From CAYTCZ01 sp964436315 (GTDB taxonomy: Bacteria; Actinomycetota; Thermoleophilia; Gaiellales; Gaiellaceae), in the NCBI GenBank assembly GCA_964436315.1, contig CAYTCZ010000014.1, positions 1 through 44,555 on the forward strand: 44,555 bases of DNA, given 5' to 3'. Shown here in pieces: positions 10,101-17,812 of the stretch. Both the position numbers and the translations under genes were made by a program. The notes under the pieces were generated by a model. The model did no database searches. It had not been told where the DNA came from and saw nothing but the letters and a program-made list of their open reading frames with translations. Every line of letters begins with the position of its first letter. Position 1 is the stretch's first letter.

Positions 10101-11041
10101 GGGCCAGTGCCATGATCCGGGTCTACGACAAACTCCACACCCCCGTGAACGAACTCGAACGGTGAGGCCCCATGGAAAGACGTACGAACGATTCCTTCTG
10201 TGGAAGTTACGTTGCGCGATGCCGAGAGTAGGGAGCACACGGCCCATGCGCACAGCCGGGGGATCCACTCGTCAGCTCTCCTCCATATCTCGGTAGACAG
10301 CTCTTCGCGTCTTCGAATCATCCGGAAGATGCGCCAGATTCGATTGTAATCCGGGTGTCCGAGGAGAGCGTTGTTTGGCTCGACACGGACGCTGGGAGGA
10401 ACATCGGCGAAGTCCCCTTCGTCGAATCGACGACAGACCGACTCCAGGTCCCTGAGCAAATCGAGGTCGGAAGAGAGCAAGTCGGGATGCTCGCATTCGT
10501 ACTCCCTTCGAGCCCGCGCGGCCCGGCCGAGTTCGACGGCGACACGTTTCGCCAACCGATTCTCGGCCGTGTCTACAGACCGGTGGCGGACCACCGCCGG
10601 AACCTTGGCCGCGACGCTGGTCTTCTCGCGAAGGCTGCGCCCCGGCACCCGAGCCAGCTTCATGAGGCATCTAGTATCCTGGATCCGTACTTTTGCCGGC
10701 ATCATCTGCTGATAGGAGCGGCGCATGTGCACCTTCGGACCGTCCGCAATGTTGCGAAGTGCCACCGTGGCTGGCTCCGCGAGTCGCATCAGCAAGTCTC
10801 GTGGAATCGGTCGGGAGCCGAGGTCGAAGCGTTCGCGCAAGTCGGTGAGCAGCTCCGAACTCGTGCGCAGACGTGCGTCGAAGGTGCGCAGGTCGAACCT
10901 CGAACCCTTCGCGATCAAATCCTCCAGAGACCTCACCGTCTGGAGATAGTGGTGTTGCAAAGGAGAGAGCCGACTGCCAGCAGGCAACCCAGCCAACGAG
11001 AGCGCGGGTGGCGGGCCCGTCATATTCACGGTCTTTTTCAT
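7139..11041 (-). CDS. DUF2357 protein fused to an Hsp70/actin-like domain
   Basis: 1300 residues. The N-terminal third contains a DUF2357-type signature around residues 155-165 (SVDTAENRLAKR). This domain is known from McrC-like partners of McrB NTPases. From about residue 575, VVLVVDAGAQACTASLLIG resembles phosphate-1 of the actin/Hsp70 fold. From about 735, LLVGEPFSVVDATQLRTVV followed by SPATLAARGC resembles the Hsp70 adenosine segment and the P-x-x-A-x-A-x-G region. The C-terminus is helical with a possible coiled coil near 985. I see no PD-(D/E)xK nuclease, which many DUF2357 proteins carry. The ATG overlaps the McrB-like stop (ATGA), supporting a McrBC-like pair. The DUF2357 assignment is fairly secure. 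The actin-like part is weaker and may be an inactive fold. Confidence 0.75.
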   Translation of the reverse strand: MKKTVNMTGPPPALSLAGLPAGSRLSPLQHHYLQTVRSLEDLIAKGSRFDLRTFDARLRTSSELLTDLRERFDLGSRPIPRDLLMRLAEPATVALRNIADGPKVHMRRSYQQMMPAKVRIQDTRCLMKLARVPGRSLREKTSVAAKVPAVVRHRSVDTAENRLAKRVAVELGRAARARREYECEHPDLLSSDLDLLRDLESVCRRFDEGDFADVPPSVRVEPNNALLGHPDYNRIWRIFRMIRRREELSTEIWRRADEWIPRLCAWAVCSLLSASRNVTSTEGIVRTSFHGASPFEFVHGGVEFVVDPDHGTGPRTVTVRTEGRTVDIEISRLRGEGMLRPAGSERHSFQLDLRTEIPETWSSWRGLPLEVLGQQVNADNVYVWEGAADRSGIWNLARWICQCIGQPYESAGSTSAGRCLRELGFDLYGPTPVIAEAADSALTGEPAVAARVVDDDGKQTTPVPCGSSASSAVRGDWCITSLDEAVRVLASEATTIRDEHEHARKIVRHLLRGRMDLSSRLAVATPDDLDEVGMRALRAILPASSKTWLVWRSVAAAMGWRASGSAEAVNEGDVVLVVDAGAQACTASLLIGRIDTKDSEDAWYWERRAVFGRPDTPAPLLGTEGYLSEIGDLVCRGWDDVRNQADVRKRLLCEPRLHALIRDLTQEEVRVPCLDREGDLALASATVSEEVLSQLSRRVSAQLDDWLRAFVMELAALEQIQRHLVDSRLHVLLVGEPFSVVDATQLRTVVQKHIPAANCLASKSPATLAARGCSVFLDRHGRDLPTWRDIIPELHLLVSTNQGRRRIALLDEKQLKRGVRPGQILSHTSPETFQLPAGVDHLDLPLASGQAENRRVEMHTVVEHGSLPLPSPVEVRLHVHYRYAEDAFRVHLRPVNDAPFGEIEVRWSRGDVGSGGPQVRNLVPEFPTSSGWENCEPVIDRLEREYVVLFDQTRFFDPPKKKKTTTRNKIKGSPDEVLQQVDDLESHVANLTTILTEVLPAGRALADAPKRSEQLIAKCAALLTSLAGIQRDSIPQVRKRRGKDTKNPSPDRRRLWGIKQLLSESGSKAQRKVDDLEMQALISLSRLRSAVPRFAPEFVVAQIAAGEASARNFEALGRMFGSPELVSEDVFSSFLDDLSSFLDSQLEAANDLPGVRHRLWAMATAFWTCEVVVERLSEAQSDQLLRACQAVAEALRHDWVGEPVAIEIFQEWGLVLLALLRRRRIDDPPTGFLHALGETSRGLADLTEQIDRELQTRGYRPEPRVDFTIPAGADERSPFAAMLADTLRGHRVALIQLKED

Positions 11042-13836
11042 GCGCGTGTCAGATACTCGGCGCTCGACCAGATGAACGAACCGTAGCCAGCTTCTCGCGC
11101 CTTGAGGAAGTCATCGCTGAGCTCTGGCGTGTAACGGTCTAGCTGCTCAGCGACTCTGTCGAGACATGCCCGCCCGCGCTCGGTGTCCGTTTCCACTCCT
11201 CGCAATTTGGGCATGATCTTCTGCACGACCTGATCGCCGAGCGCGCGTTGCCAGGCCTCGTCTGTCGTCGCCGAATCGGACGCTCGGACGGACGGGTGAT
11301 TCGCGACGTAGTTCTCGATCGCCTGCAGCACTCGGTGTCCGACGGCGCGATGAGCGATGGAAAGTCCCTCGTTCACACCGTTCATGAACTCACGGATGTC
11401 GTTCCTGACATCTTCCGACAAACCGTCTTCAGGCTTGACGACCCATGACTTCCACGTCTCAAAGCGGAGTCGCTCAGCGGTCGGCTGAAGTGGCTGGCGA
11501 AGGGCGCGGCTCCGGAGATTCGTGGGTCGAGGAAAGGTGATGACGTTGCCACGATCGAGCACCTTGTCCGAAAGCGCATTCGTGGTTTCGTCCTCGTTCA
11601 TCGTACCGACAAAGAGTACGTTTTCGCCGAGGAACACTCGCTCCTCATCGAGACCGGAGCCGATGTCGACGCCGATGTAGGGGACGTCGTCACCCTCGAG
11701 CCCGCGCCGAGCTTCCAGTTTGCTCAGAAACTCGCTGAAGTAGAGTTCCACGCGGGCCAGATTCATCTCGTCCAATAGGACGACCAGCAACTGGTCGGAG
11801 AATCCCTCGCCGGGCTCCTTCTGACTCTGGACGAGTGCCTGCAGCAGCTCGGTCGCCTTGTAGCGATTGTCCATGTAGTTGAAGAAGCCGAACAAGTCCT
11901 GGGGACTGTCCCAGTTCGGCTGCACCGAAAGCATCTTGTGATGCAATCCCCCGAACATGCTGTAGAGGCGGGGCAATTCTGACTTGCCGGTTCCGCTGAC
12001 GCCCGCAAGGACGGTCAGTGGAGCCCATGTCGCGATTTTCAGCGAGGTGTGGAATGCTTCGACGAGTCGCCGAGGAAAGTGGAAATCGGCAGCCTCGATC
12101 TGGTTGGCCACGCCGTCGAGCCACTCTGCTTCCGTCGGTTCGGACCGCATGGGCCTGACCAGGGTCAGGTCAAAAGCCCCCCCGTGGATAGTTTGGACTC
12201 GGGCGTCGCGGTCGACCTCTAGCTCGCTCTTGTGACGTTCGTAGCGAGCCTCGAGCCGCTCAGCCCGCTCTTCCATTTCAGCCTCGAGCTCCTTCTTTCG
12301 CTCCTCGAAGCGCTGCTCGAGGGCCTCGAGTTTCGCCTCGATTTCCTCGAGCTCGACCTGTCGCTGAGCAATCTCGGCCCCCTGCAGCGCAACCTCGCCC
12401 TTCAGCTTGCCAAGTTCGACATCCTTCTCGACTACCGCGTCTTGAAGCGTACGAAGGCGCTCTTCCTCCTCCGCGGTGCGTATCTCCCGCCTTCTTCGCT
12501 CGGTCTCCCATGCGTCTCGTTCTTCGGTAGCCGCCCGATAGTCATCGAGAAGCCGAGCGAGTCGCTCATCGACGCCCCTCAGGCGCTCTAGCTCGTCCAG
12601 CTCGGCGCGGTACCTCTGCTCCAGTTCCTTCTCCACCTTTGGACGGAGTTCCGCGCGTCGAGCGTCCAGCTCTCGCTCCGCCTCTGCCTCCAGTTCTTCG
12701 CGCCGGTCCGCATGCTCCTGCTCGAGTTCGCCTCGTCGCTCGGCCAGTTCCTGAAGCTTGTCGAGGTATTCTTGCCTCTTTTCTTCTAGTTGCTCTTCTC
12801 GCTCCTTCAGTGACTCTAGTTCGCGCTCGAGCTCTTCGACCCGCGTTCGTTCGTCCGCATACTGCTGGCGCAGTCCCTCGACATCCGCCTTCAGCCGCTC
12901 TGCCTTCTTGGTCTGCTTGGTCCGCTCGCGTCTTTCGTGATTGTAGCTTTCCTCGAGTTTCTCCCGGCTCGACCGCTCCTCGCGGAGGTCCGCCTCCAAC
13001 TGGCGGTCTCGCTCCACCGCTTCTTGGTTCGCTTCATACCGTTCCCTGAGGCGCTCCAGGCCCTCGAGTCTCTTCTTCAGTTCATCGCGTTCCGCCGTGA
13101 GACTGGCGGCAGACTCTTGCTGTTCGCGCAGCTTCGCGAGCTTCTCGATCTTGGCTTCAATCTCTTCGCGGTCTGCGACGTCGTCTTCAGACAGGAGCCG
13201 CATGTTGTGCCGCTGTGCTGCGTCCAGCTTGGCGCTCGTCTCGGTGAGTCGCTCGCGAAGTTGGTCCCGCTCGGCTTCCAGCGTCTCGAGTTGCTGATGA
13301 AGAATCTCGATCTGTCCCGGCTTGTACCGAGTAACGATTTCGATGTTCTCGTCGACGAGATCCTCGAGGAACTGCTGCTCCATTCGGACACGCGACTGCT
13401 TCTCTTCGAGCGCGCTGTGTTCCTGACTCAGCTCTGCATGCTTCTCCTCGAGCGTCGCCAGCTTCTGTTGAAACTCCGTGGAGAGCTGCTGCGCGGCACC
13501 CCGGGTGAGTTCGCCAATACGGCTCTGAAGCTGTTCCTCGGAGAGCCTGTCATGGAGCTCTCTCTGAATCGCCTGGAGGTTCTCGCTGACCTTGTCGGCC
13601 TTACCAATCGCCTCACCAGTCCCAATAGACTGGGTTCGAAGTTCGGACACCAGTGCTTCCACGGATTGGCTAGTCTCACCAACCGCAGCCATCAGGCCAC
13701 GTGCGAGCGACGAGAAAGACTGCGACAGTTCGCGTCCAACCTTCTCTCGGACTTCGTCCGCGATTGCCGTCGTGTCGACCCCTTCCGTTTCGGCGACGTT
13801 GTTTTTGTTCCTCAACTTTTCTGGCTTCTTAGGCAT
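11038..13836 (-). CDS. Coiled-coil McrB-like AAA+ NTPase
   Basis: 932 residues. About residues 100-560 are an almost uninterrupted coiled coil rich in Glu, Arg and Leu. The McrB-type AAA+ module follows: Walker A GVSGTGKS (about 612), a QPNWDSPQDLFGFFN segment, Walker B VVLLDEMNLAR (about 684) and the McrB-type GTMNEDETT signature (about 744). These residues place it with McrB, an NTP-driven ring usually paired with McrC/DUF2357. The very long coil replaces the usual N-terminal DNA-binding domain and recalls SMC-like tethering. There is a 150-base gap between the kinase stop and this ATG, with no TGTCAG element in it, so it is probably read from the operon promoter. I infer a motor pairing with the DUF2357 protein. 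Confidence 0.9.
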   Translation of the reverse strand: MPKKPEKLRNKNNVAETEGVDTTAIADEVREKVGRELSQSFSSLARGLMAAVGETSQSVEALVSELRTQSIGTGEAIGKADKVSENLQAIQRELHDRLSEEQLQSRIGELTRGAAQQLSTEFQQKLATLEEKHAELSQEHSALEEKQSRVRMEQQFLEDLVDENIEIVTRYKPGQIEILHQQLETLEAERDQLRERLTETSAKLDAAQRHNMRLLSEDDVADREEIEAKIEKLAKLREQQESAASLTAERDELKKRLEGLERLRERYEANQEAVERDRQLEADLREERSSREKLEESYNHERRERTKQTKKAERLKADVEGLRQQYADERTRVEELERELESLKEREEQLEEKRQEYLDKLQELAERRGELEQEHADRREELEAEAERELDARRAELRPKVEKELEQRYRAELDELERLRGVDERLARLLDDYRAATEERDAWETERRRREIRTAEEEERLRTLQDAVVEKDVELGKLKGEVALQGAEIAQRQVELEEIEAKLEALEQRFEERKKELEAEMEERAERLEARYERHKSELEVDRDARVQTIHGGAFDLTLVRPMRSEPTEAEWLDGVANQIEAADFHFPRRLVEAFHTSLKIATWAPLTVLAGVSGTGKSELPRLYSMFGGLHHKMLSVQPNWDSPQDLFGFFNYMDNRYKATELLQALVQSQKEPGEGFSDQLLVVLLDEMNLARVELYFSEFLSKLEARRGLEGDDVPYIGVDIGSGLDEERVFLGENVLFVGTMNEDETTNALSDKVLDRGNVITFPRPTNLRSRALRQPLQPTAERLRFETWKSWVVKPEDGLSEDVRNDIREFMNGVNEGLSIAHRAVGHRVLQAIENYVANHPSVRASDSATTDEAWQRALGDQVVQKIMPKLRGVETDTERGRACLDRVAEQLDRYTPELSDDFLKAREAGYGSFIWSSAEYLTRA

Positions 13837-13986
13837 GATCTGGTCCCCGGTGAGCGATTGGACGAAGTGCGACGCAACGCTGCGAATCGCTCGTCCGAAC
13901 TCTCCCTGTCTCGATGAAAAAGGATTGATGCTGCTTGCCGCACGAGCTAGCGCAGCCGCGAATATGTTGCCGTATGTGGTGAGAGC

Positions 13987-15288
13987 TCACAGCCTGACCT
14001 CCGCTGTCATCTGGCCGAAGTGAAGGGACAACGAATCCTCGAGGGCCACCGAGCCCCCTGGACGGATGGTGTACATCGGCTTGCCTGGAAGGCGAGCGTT
14101 CCAGGTGTCTTGCGTGAAGTTCTGGAGGATCAACCTCGCTTTGGAATCCTCGACCACTCGCCCCGCGATTCCGATGCCACGCCCCCCGAGGCCCGGTCTC
14201 ATCCGGTCCTGATGAATGACCGTATCGGGTGACAGAGCGATGATGCGCTTCCCAATTCGCATCCGGGGCGGCGAGCGAAGAGGTTCTCCGCATTGCCAGC
14301 AGTCTCCACAATTGCCTCCGGCTCGAACACGGCTGCGACAGTAGAAGTTGTCTGCGCCGCAACGGCACGCGAACAGCGCGTCATGGAGTTGGCTCAGAAC
14401 GTTGCGCCACTCGCTCTCCCTCACCCGCGCCCTGGGGTCGCGCAGCCCATTCGTAAAAACGCGCGTGAAATGTGCTCTGAGGTTCTCGGGATACAGCTCC
14501 CAGAAGGTTCCGACATGGTCATGGACTTCTGGTGCCGGCCGGTTCGACGCATCCTGGGGGTCGAAGACGAAGATCGGATTCCACCCGTACAACTGCTCCA
14601 TGGCCGGTAGGTCCATACACCGGATGGCGACCTCGCGCTCTCCCTCGAGCGGGTGCCCGACCATCAACATGTAGAAGAGGAGTACGGCCAGAGAGTGTCG
14701 GTCCGTGTCCGAAGAGGGGAGAGCCTCGCCTCGGACAATCTCTGGAGCCATGAATCTGGCGGTCCCGAGAACGCCGACTTCGCGGCCATCGTCGGGGACC
14801 ACATTGTCGTTGTCGCAGATCAGAACCGTTCCCTTGGCCGGTTCGAGGAAGACGTTCCCGAACGAGATGTCTCCATAGCAAAAGCCTCGGGAGTGAAGGT
14901 CGAGAAACGCGTTGACCAGATGCACACCCGCCGTCGCCAGCACGCGAAAAGACACTTCGACTCGCCCCGCGACGACATCGACGATGCTCCTGTAGGACGG
15001 AGGCCGAAGTGGCATGAGGTACCCGAAGGCATCGAGGTTCGGGCCATCTACGATGTCGGTCGGCCACAGGAACTGTTCGCTCGGCGATCCCTGTTCGACC
15101 AGACGCATGATGCGTGTCTTCTGCATGGAGGTGGCACAGTGGGGGTGGTACCACTTCAGCGCATGCTGGGTCCCGGCGACCGTCGCCTCGTAGACGTCCC
15201 CCTGACCGCCGCTCCCGAGCCTGCAGCCGACCAGCACCAGCTCGCCGTCGCTGCGTCGTTCCATGGTCTGTAAAATCGAAACGCTCAT
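13987..15288 (-). CDS. Ser/Thr-type kinase of the TerY phosphorylation triad, with zinc ribbon and FHA-like tail
   Basis: 433 residues. Glycine loop GSGGQGDVYEA (25-35) and Lys in HALKWYH (about 44). The catalytic loop is YGDISFGN (about 139), with GD replacing HRD, and CDNDN (about 157) replaces DFG. This GD-S-x-x-N/DxD pattern is typical of kinases found with TerY-like vWA and PP2C proteins. A Cys-rich segment follows the kinase (CRCG, FYC, CGDCWQCG, about 306-340), likely a zinc ribbon. The last about 80 residues look beta-rich, with LILQNFTQDTW, RPGGSVALED and LHFG, resembling a degenerate FHA domain. ATG at 15288 overlaps the phosphatase stop as ATGA. It probably phosphorylates operon partners, reversed by the adjacent PP2C. 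Confidence 0.88.
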   Translation of the reverse strand: MSVSILQTMERRSDGELVLVGCRLGSGGQGDVYEATVAGTQHALKWYHPHCATSMQKTRIMRLVEQGSPSEQFLWPTDIVDGPNLDAFGYLMPLRPPSYRSIVDVVAGRVEVSFRVLATAGVHLVNAFLDLHSRGFCYGDISFGNVFLEPAKGTVLICDNDNVVPDDGREVGVLGTARFMAPEIVRGEALPSSDTDRHSLAVLLFYMLMVGHPLEGEREVAIRCMDLPAMEQLYGWNPIFVFDPQDASNRPAPEVHDHVGTFWELYPENLRAHFTRVFTNGLRDPRARVRESEWRNVLSQLHDALFACRCGADNFYCRSRVRAGGNCGDCWQCGEPLRSPPRMRIGKRIIALSPDTVIHQDRMRPGLGGRGIGIAGRVVEDSKARLILQNFTQDTWNARLPGKPMYTIRPGGSVALEDSLSLHFGQMTAEVRL

Positions 15289-16310
15289 TGTTCGTGGTCC
15301 CCCCGGGCTGGTGACAGATAGGCGATTGTTCGCGGCATCAGCTTCGAGATTTCGTCGGTGGAACCGGCGGTTGTCGTCTGAGCACGAGACCTCGCGAGGA
15401 GGGTGGGTGGGAGGTCGCTCAGCGAGGAGAGCCGTTGCTGTTCCCGCCCGTGCTCGAGGCCGAAACGGTAGAGCAAACAGAGGGTGACATCGTCGCCGCT
15501 TCCCAGCTTGGAATAATCGGCGAGCCACCCCGGAAGGTCGGCAGCGACCTCATCGAGCGGCCTTCGTCGGACGTCCGCGTGCAAATCAGTCGCGAGCTGA
15601 TAAAAGTCGACATCGGACCGGAAAGCGTTGGAGATACCGTCGGTCGACATCAACACGATCGAATCGTTTACCGCACTGGGGCCCCTGTCCCCGGGCTCCA
15701 GTTCCAGTACGCCGATTCGGAACACCGACGCATCGAGTTCGCACATCGAATGGGTCTCGTTCCCAATGGAATCGAGGTCTGATGCCACGCACCTTTTGCA
15801 CTGGCCGTCACCCCCCACTGCCAACACGTCACCATCACCGACCTGCACCGCAATGATCCGACTCGGAGCGGCGATGCAGACCAGAAGGGTCGTCCCGTAT
15901 GCGTTCACCGGATTCAGCGCCAGGTCTCGGCGGGTGTGGGGAGGGAGCGATTCCGGCAGATCCTTCTCCGTAAGCGGGTGCTCGATGAGATGGTCTGCGA
16001 CGCGTTCCCGCCACTCCTCGATCAGCAGACGAGGAACGTCCGGCACGATCGATGGACTGCGCAGCAACCGTTTCGCGAGCTCTTCGACGACCCGATGAGC
16101 ACTCTCGACCGCGATTCGAGCTCCCGTGGCACTGCGCACGCAGCGCGAGCTACCATGTCCGTCGGCGACCACGCCGAGTGCCAGAGGAGTGCCTCCGATG
16201 CCGTGCCATGCGCCCCAGGCGTCCTGGTTCGGAATCCCTTTGCGAATGTGCGCGGCACCACGGACCGAGCAGCCGACGGCACGCCAGCCGATTGCGGGCT
16301 CACCACACAT
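15285..16310 (-). CDS. PP2C-family protein phosphatase
   Basis: 341 residues. PP2C metal-site motifs are visible: QDAW (29-32), DGHG (50-53), STDGISNAF in the second half and GSGDDVTL near the C-terminus. It therefore likely keeps the metal-binding Asp residues needed to dephosphorylate Ser/Thr. The last about 45 residues after the GDD motif are low-complexity. ATG at 16310 overlaps the end of the vWA gene by 11 bases and has GGAGG at a good distance inside that gene. It forms the middle gene of the vWA-PP2C-kinase triad, a module described in tellurium-resistance (Ter)-linked stress systems. A role reversing phosphorylation by the adjacent kinase is inferred from that association. Confidence 0.92.
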   Translation of the reverse strand: MCGEPAIGWRAVGCSVRGAAHIRKGIPNQDAWGAWHGIGGTPLALGVVADGHGSSRCVRSATGARIAVESAHRVVEELAKRLLRSPSIVPDVPRLLIEEWRERVADHLIEHPLTEKDLPESLPPHTRRDLALNPVNAYGTTLLVCIAAPSRIIAVQVGDGDVLAVGGDGQCKRCVASDLDSIGNETHSMCELDASVFRIGVLELEPGDRGPSAVNDSIVLMSTDGISNAFRSDVDFYQLATDLHADVRRRPLDEVAADLPGWLADYSKLGSGDDVTLCLLYRFGLEHGREQQRLSSLSDLPPTLLARSRAQTTTAGSTDEISKLMPRTIAYLSPARGDHEQ

Positions 16311-16989
16311 CGTCGGCCTCCACCTGCGGCTGCGCGGGGAGCACGACGTTGCCCGAGACCTGTGTCGCGCTCGCCAGACGGCTCGCCGGCGACGACACCG
16401 ATTGCAAGACCGCGGTCGACGCCCACCGAATGTGGCTGACGAGCGCCTCTGGGCTGTTTGCCTGCAGCACCGGTATCTCCGAATGACCGATGAAGCGTTG
16501 CAACACATCTTCGTCGGCGTCGCGACCGATCGCGATCGCGAGTCGGACGGCCTTCTTCCCCCACGGCTTTGCCATCAAAGCCTGAAGTCCTTTGCCGAAG
16601 TCGTCCGTAGGCATTCCGTCCGACATGAGGACGAGGACCGGCGGCAAGGCACGGTTCGACATCACCTCTACGTCGAGTTCGTCTGCCACCATTTCGAGTG
16701 CGCGTCCCATGTCGGTGTAGCCGCTGCTCTGCAGGTCCTCCCACTCGAAGCCCTCGACTCCTACCGGAGCTGCGACCTGCCACCGAGCACCGCTCGAGAA
16801 CGTGACCACGCGTAGTTGCACCTCGGCATGCGGATTGTCCTCAGCGACCTGGCGCATGTGTGGAAGTGCCTCCCTCACGGCTTGGTTCAGCGCCTGGATC
16901 TTGCTTCCGCTCATCGACGACGATGTGTCGGCAATCCAGATGAAGTGTAGTGGTCGGCGGGCGAGTTCTCCTCCAGGACGAAATCCCAT
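16300..16989 (-). CDS. TerY-like von Willebrand factor A domain protein
   Basis: 229 residues, essentially one vWA domain plus a short tail. The MIDAS metal site is intact: DTSSS (21-25), Thr in GYTDMGRAL, and Asp in MSDGMPTDD. TerY-type vWA proteins bind partners through the MIDAS metal and occur next to PP2C and kinase genes. It is the first gene of the long operon, with an excellent AGGAGG before ATG 16989. The sigma-type element at 17031-17058 lies 48 bases upstream. I infer that it scaffolds or senses for the triad and links signalling to the downstream McrB-like/helicase machine. The vWA call is firm, and the ligand is unknown. Confidence 0.92.
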   Translation of the reverse strand: MGFRPGGELARRPLHFIWIADTSSSMSGSKIQALNQAVREALPHMRQVAEDNPHAEVQLRVVTFSSGARWQVAAPVGVEGFEWEDLQSSGYTDMGRALEMVADELDVEVMSNRALPPVLVLMSDGMPTDDFGKGLQALMAKPWGKKAVRLAIAIGRDADEDVLQRFIGHSEIPVLQANSPEALVSHIRWASTAVLQSVSSPASRLASATQVSGNVVLPAQPQVEADDVW

Positions 16990-17812
16990 GATACCTCCTC
17001 GTAGCGTGGGGTTGCTCGTCGTTCAGGAGAGAAGACGGCTCTTCTGAGCCTACTGACAGAAAAAACTCATCTGCCGACTCCGGGCCGGGGTTTCCTGCGG
17101 ATCGAGAAACCGGGTCTTGGCCTCCGAGGACTGCGTCGCGCACCGCATCCAACAGCTCCGTCCTCGCCTCTGAGGTCCATTGCCCGAAGCTGCGTCCGAG
17201 TAGCCTCGCGAACCCCCGTTCTAGGGACAGCCCGGAGTAGGCGATCCTTGCAGCGGTCGCGCGAAGAAGCGATGCACGAGAATTGGTGAACGATCCGCCA
17301 GCCCGCAGGACCCGACACCCGATGATCATGTTGTGATAGACCTGCGTGACGAAAGCCCCGTCGACCATTGGGGTCTGGTCGATCTCGACCAGCCAGGCGC
17401 GGTTGCCGATCGCTCGGTGACGTTGTGCCACCTCGAATCTGCCATCGAGTCCATAGACATCATTCGTGCGGGTCGTCTCAGTCGTCCGAAAAACGCGGAG
17501 CACGAAGTTTTCGAGACGACAGAGCCGTTGCATCGCGCCGCGACTCAACAACTGCACCGATGAGACACAACCGTGTCGATGAAACTTCAGTCCCACGACG
17601 TCCGCATCCGAGACTCCAGCATTGAGCAGGGGAGAGGCGTATCGAGCCAGGTACTCGTGGCCCGCCAACGACATCGGGTCTCCGACCACGAACCGAAAGT
17701 CGAAGTCTTCGCCGTGACCGGCGTAGTACTGCGATCCGGTCAGGAAGAGCGCGCCATCCACGTCGCGGGCGACTTCGAGGAGCTCCGCAGTGAGCATCGC
17801 GGGACCAGTCAC
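16841..17812 (-). CDS. Predicted nucleotidyltransferase
   Basis: Up to 323 residues. Near the N-terminus, LFLTGSQYYAGHGEDFDFRF (20 residues) matches the nucleotidyltransferase signature G-S-x(n)-D-x-D. Here Gly-Ser is at 26-27 and Asp at 36 and 38, which would bind metal and NTP. Start GTG at 17812 overlaps the kinase stop (GTGA) with GAGGA upstream. ATG at 17797 is an alternative. The frame runs on through the promoter of the vWA gene and 149 bases into that gene before stopping. The last about 80 residues are low-complexity, so the functional protein may end near residue 240, or a frameshift may have removed an earlier stop. Pairing with a thymidylate-kinase-like gene suggests nucleotide or small-molecule transfer chemistry. 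No specific substrate is supported. Confidence 0.65.
   Translation of the reverse strand: MTGPAMLTAELLEVARDVDGALFLTGSQYYAGHGEDFDFRFVVGDPMSLAGHEYLARYASPLLNAGVSDADVVGLKFHRHGCVSSVQLLSRGAMQRLCRLENFVLRVFRTTETTRTNDVYGLDGRFEVAQRHRAIGNRAWLVEIDQTPMVDGAFVTQVYHNMIIGCRVLRAGGSFTNSRASLLRATAARIAYSGLSLERGFARLLGRSFGQWTSEARTELLDAVRDAVLGGQDPVSRSAGNPGPESADEFFLSVGSEEPSSLLNDEQPHATRRYHGISSWRRTRPPTTTLHLDCRHIVVDERKQDPGAEPSREGGTSTHAPGR
17031..17058 (-). promoter_or_regulatory. ECF-type promoter element, site B
   Basis: On the minus strand, TGTCAGTAGG, ten bases, then CCGTCTTC. TGTCAG runs 17058 to 17053 and CCGTCTTC runs 17038 to 17031. The CGTC is 48 bases from the vWA start. A run of six T followed by C precedes TGTCAG, as at site A. 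It would drive the 15-kb triad/McrB-like/helicase operon. It sits inside the open 3' part of the nucleotidyltransferase frame, an unusual overlap of coding and control sequence. Confidence 0.8.

Noticed and set aside
17797..17812. ATG 17797 as start of the nucleotidyltransferase
   Set aside because: GTG 17812 gives a GTGA overlap with the upstream stop and a GAGGA ribosome binding site; the ATG remains possible.
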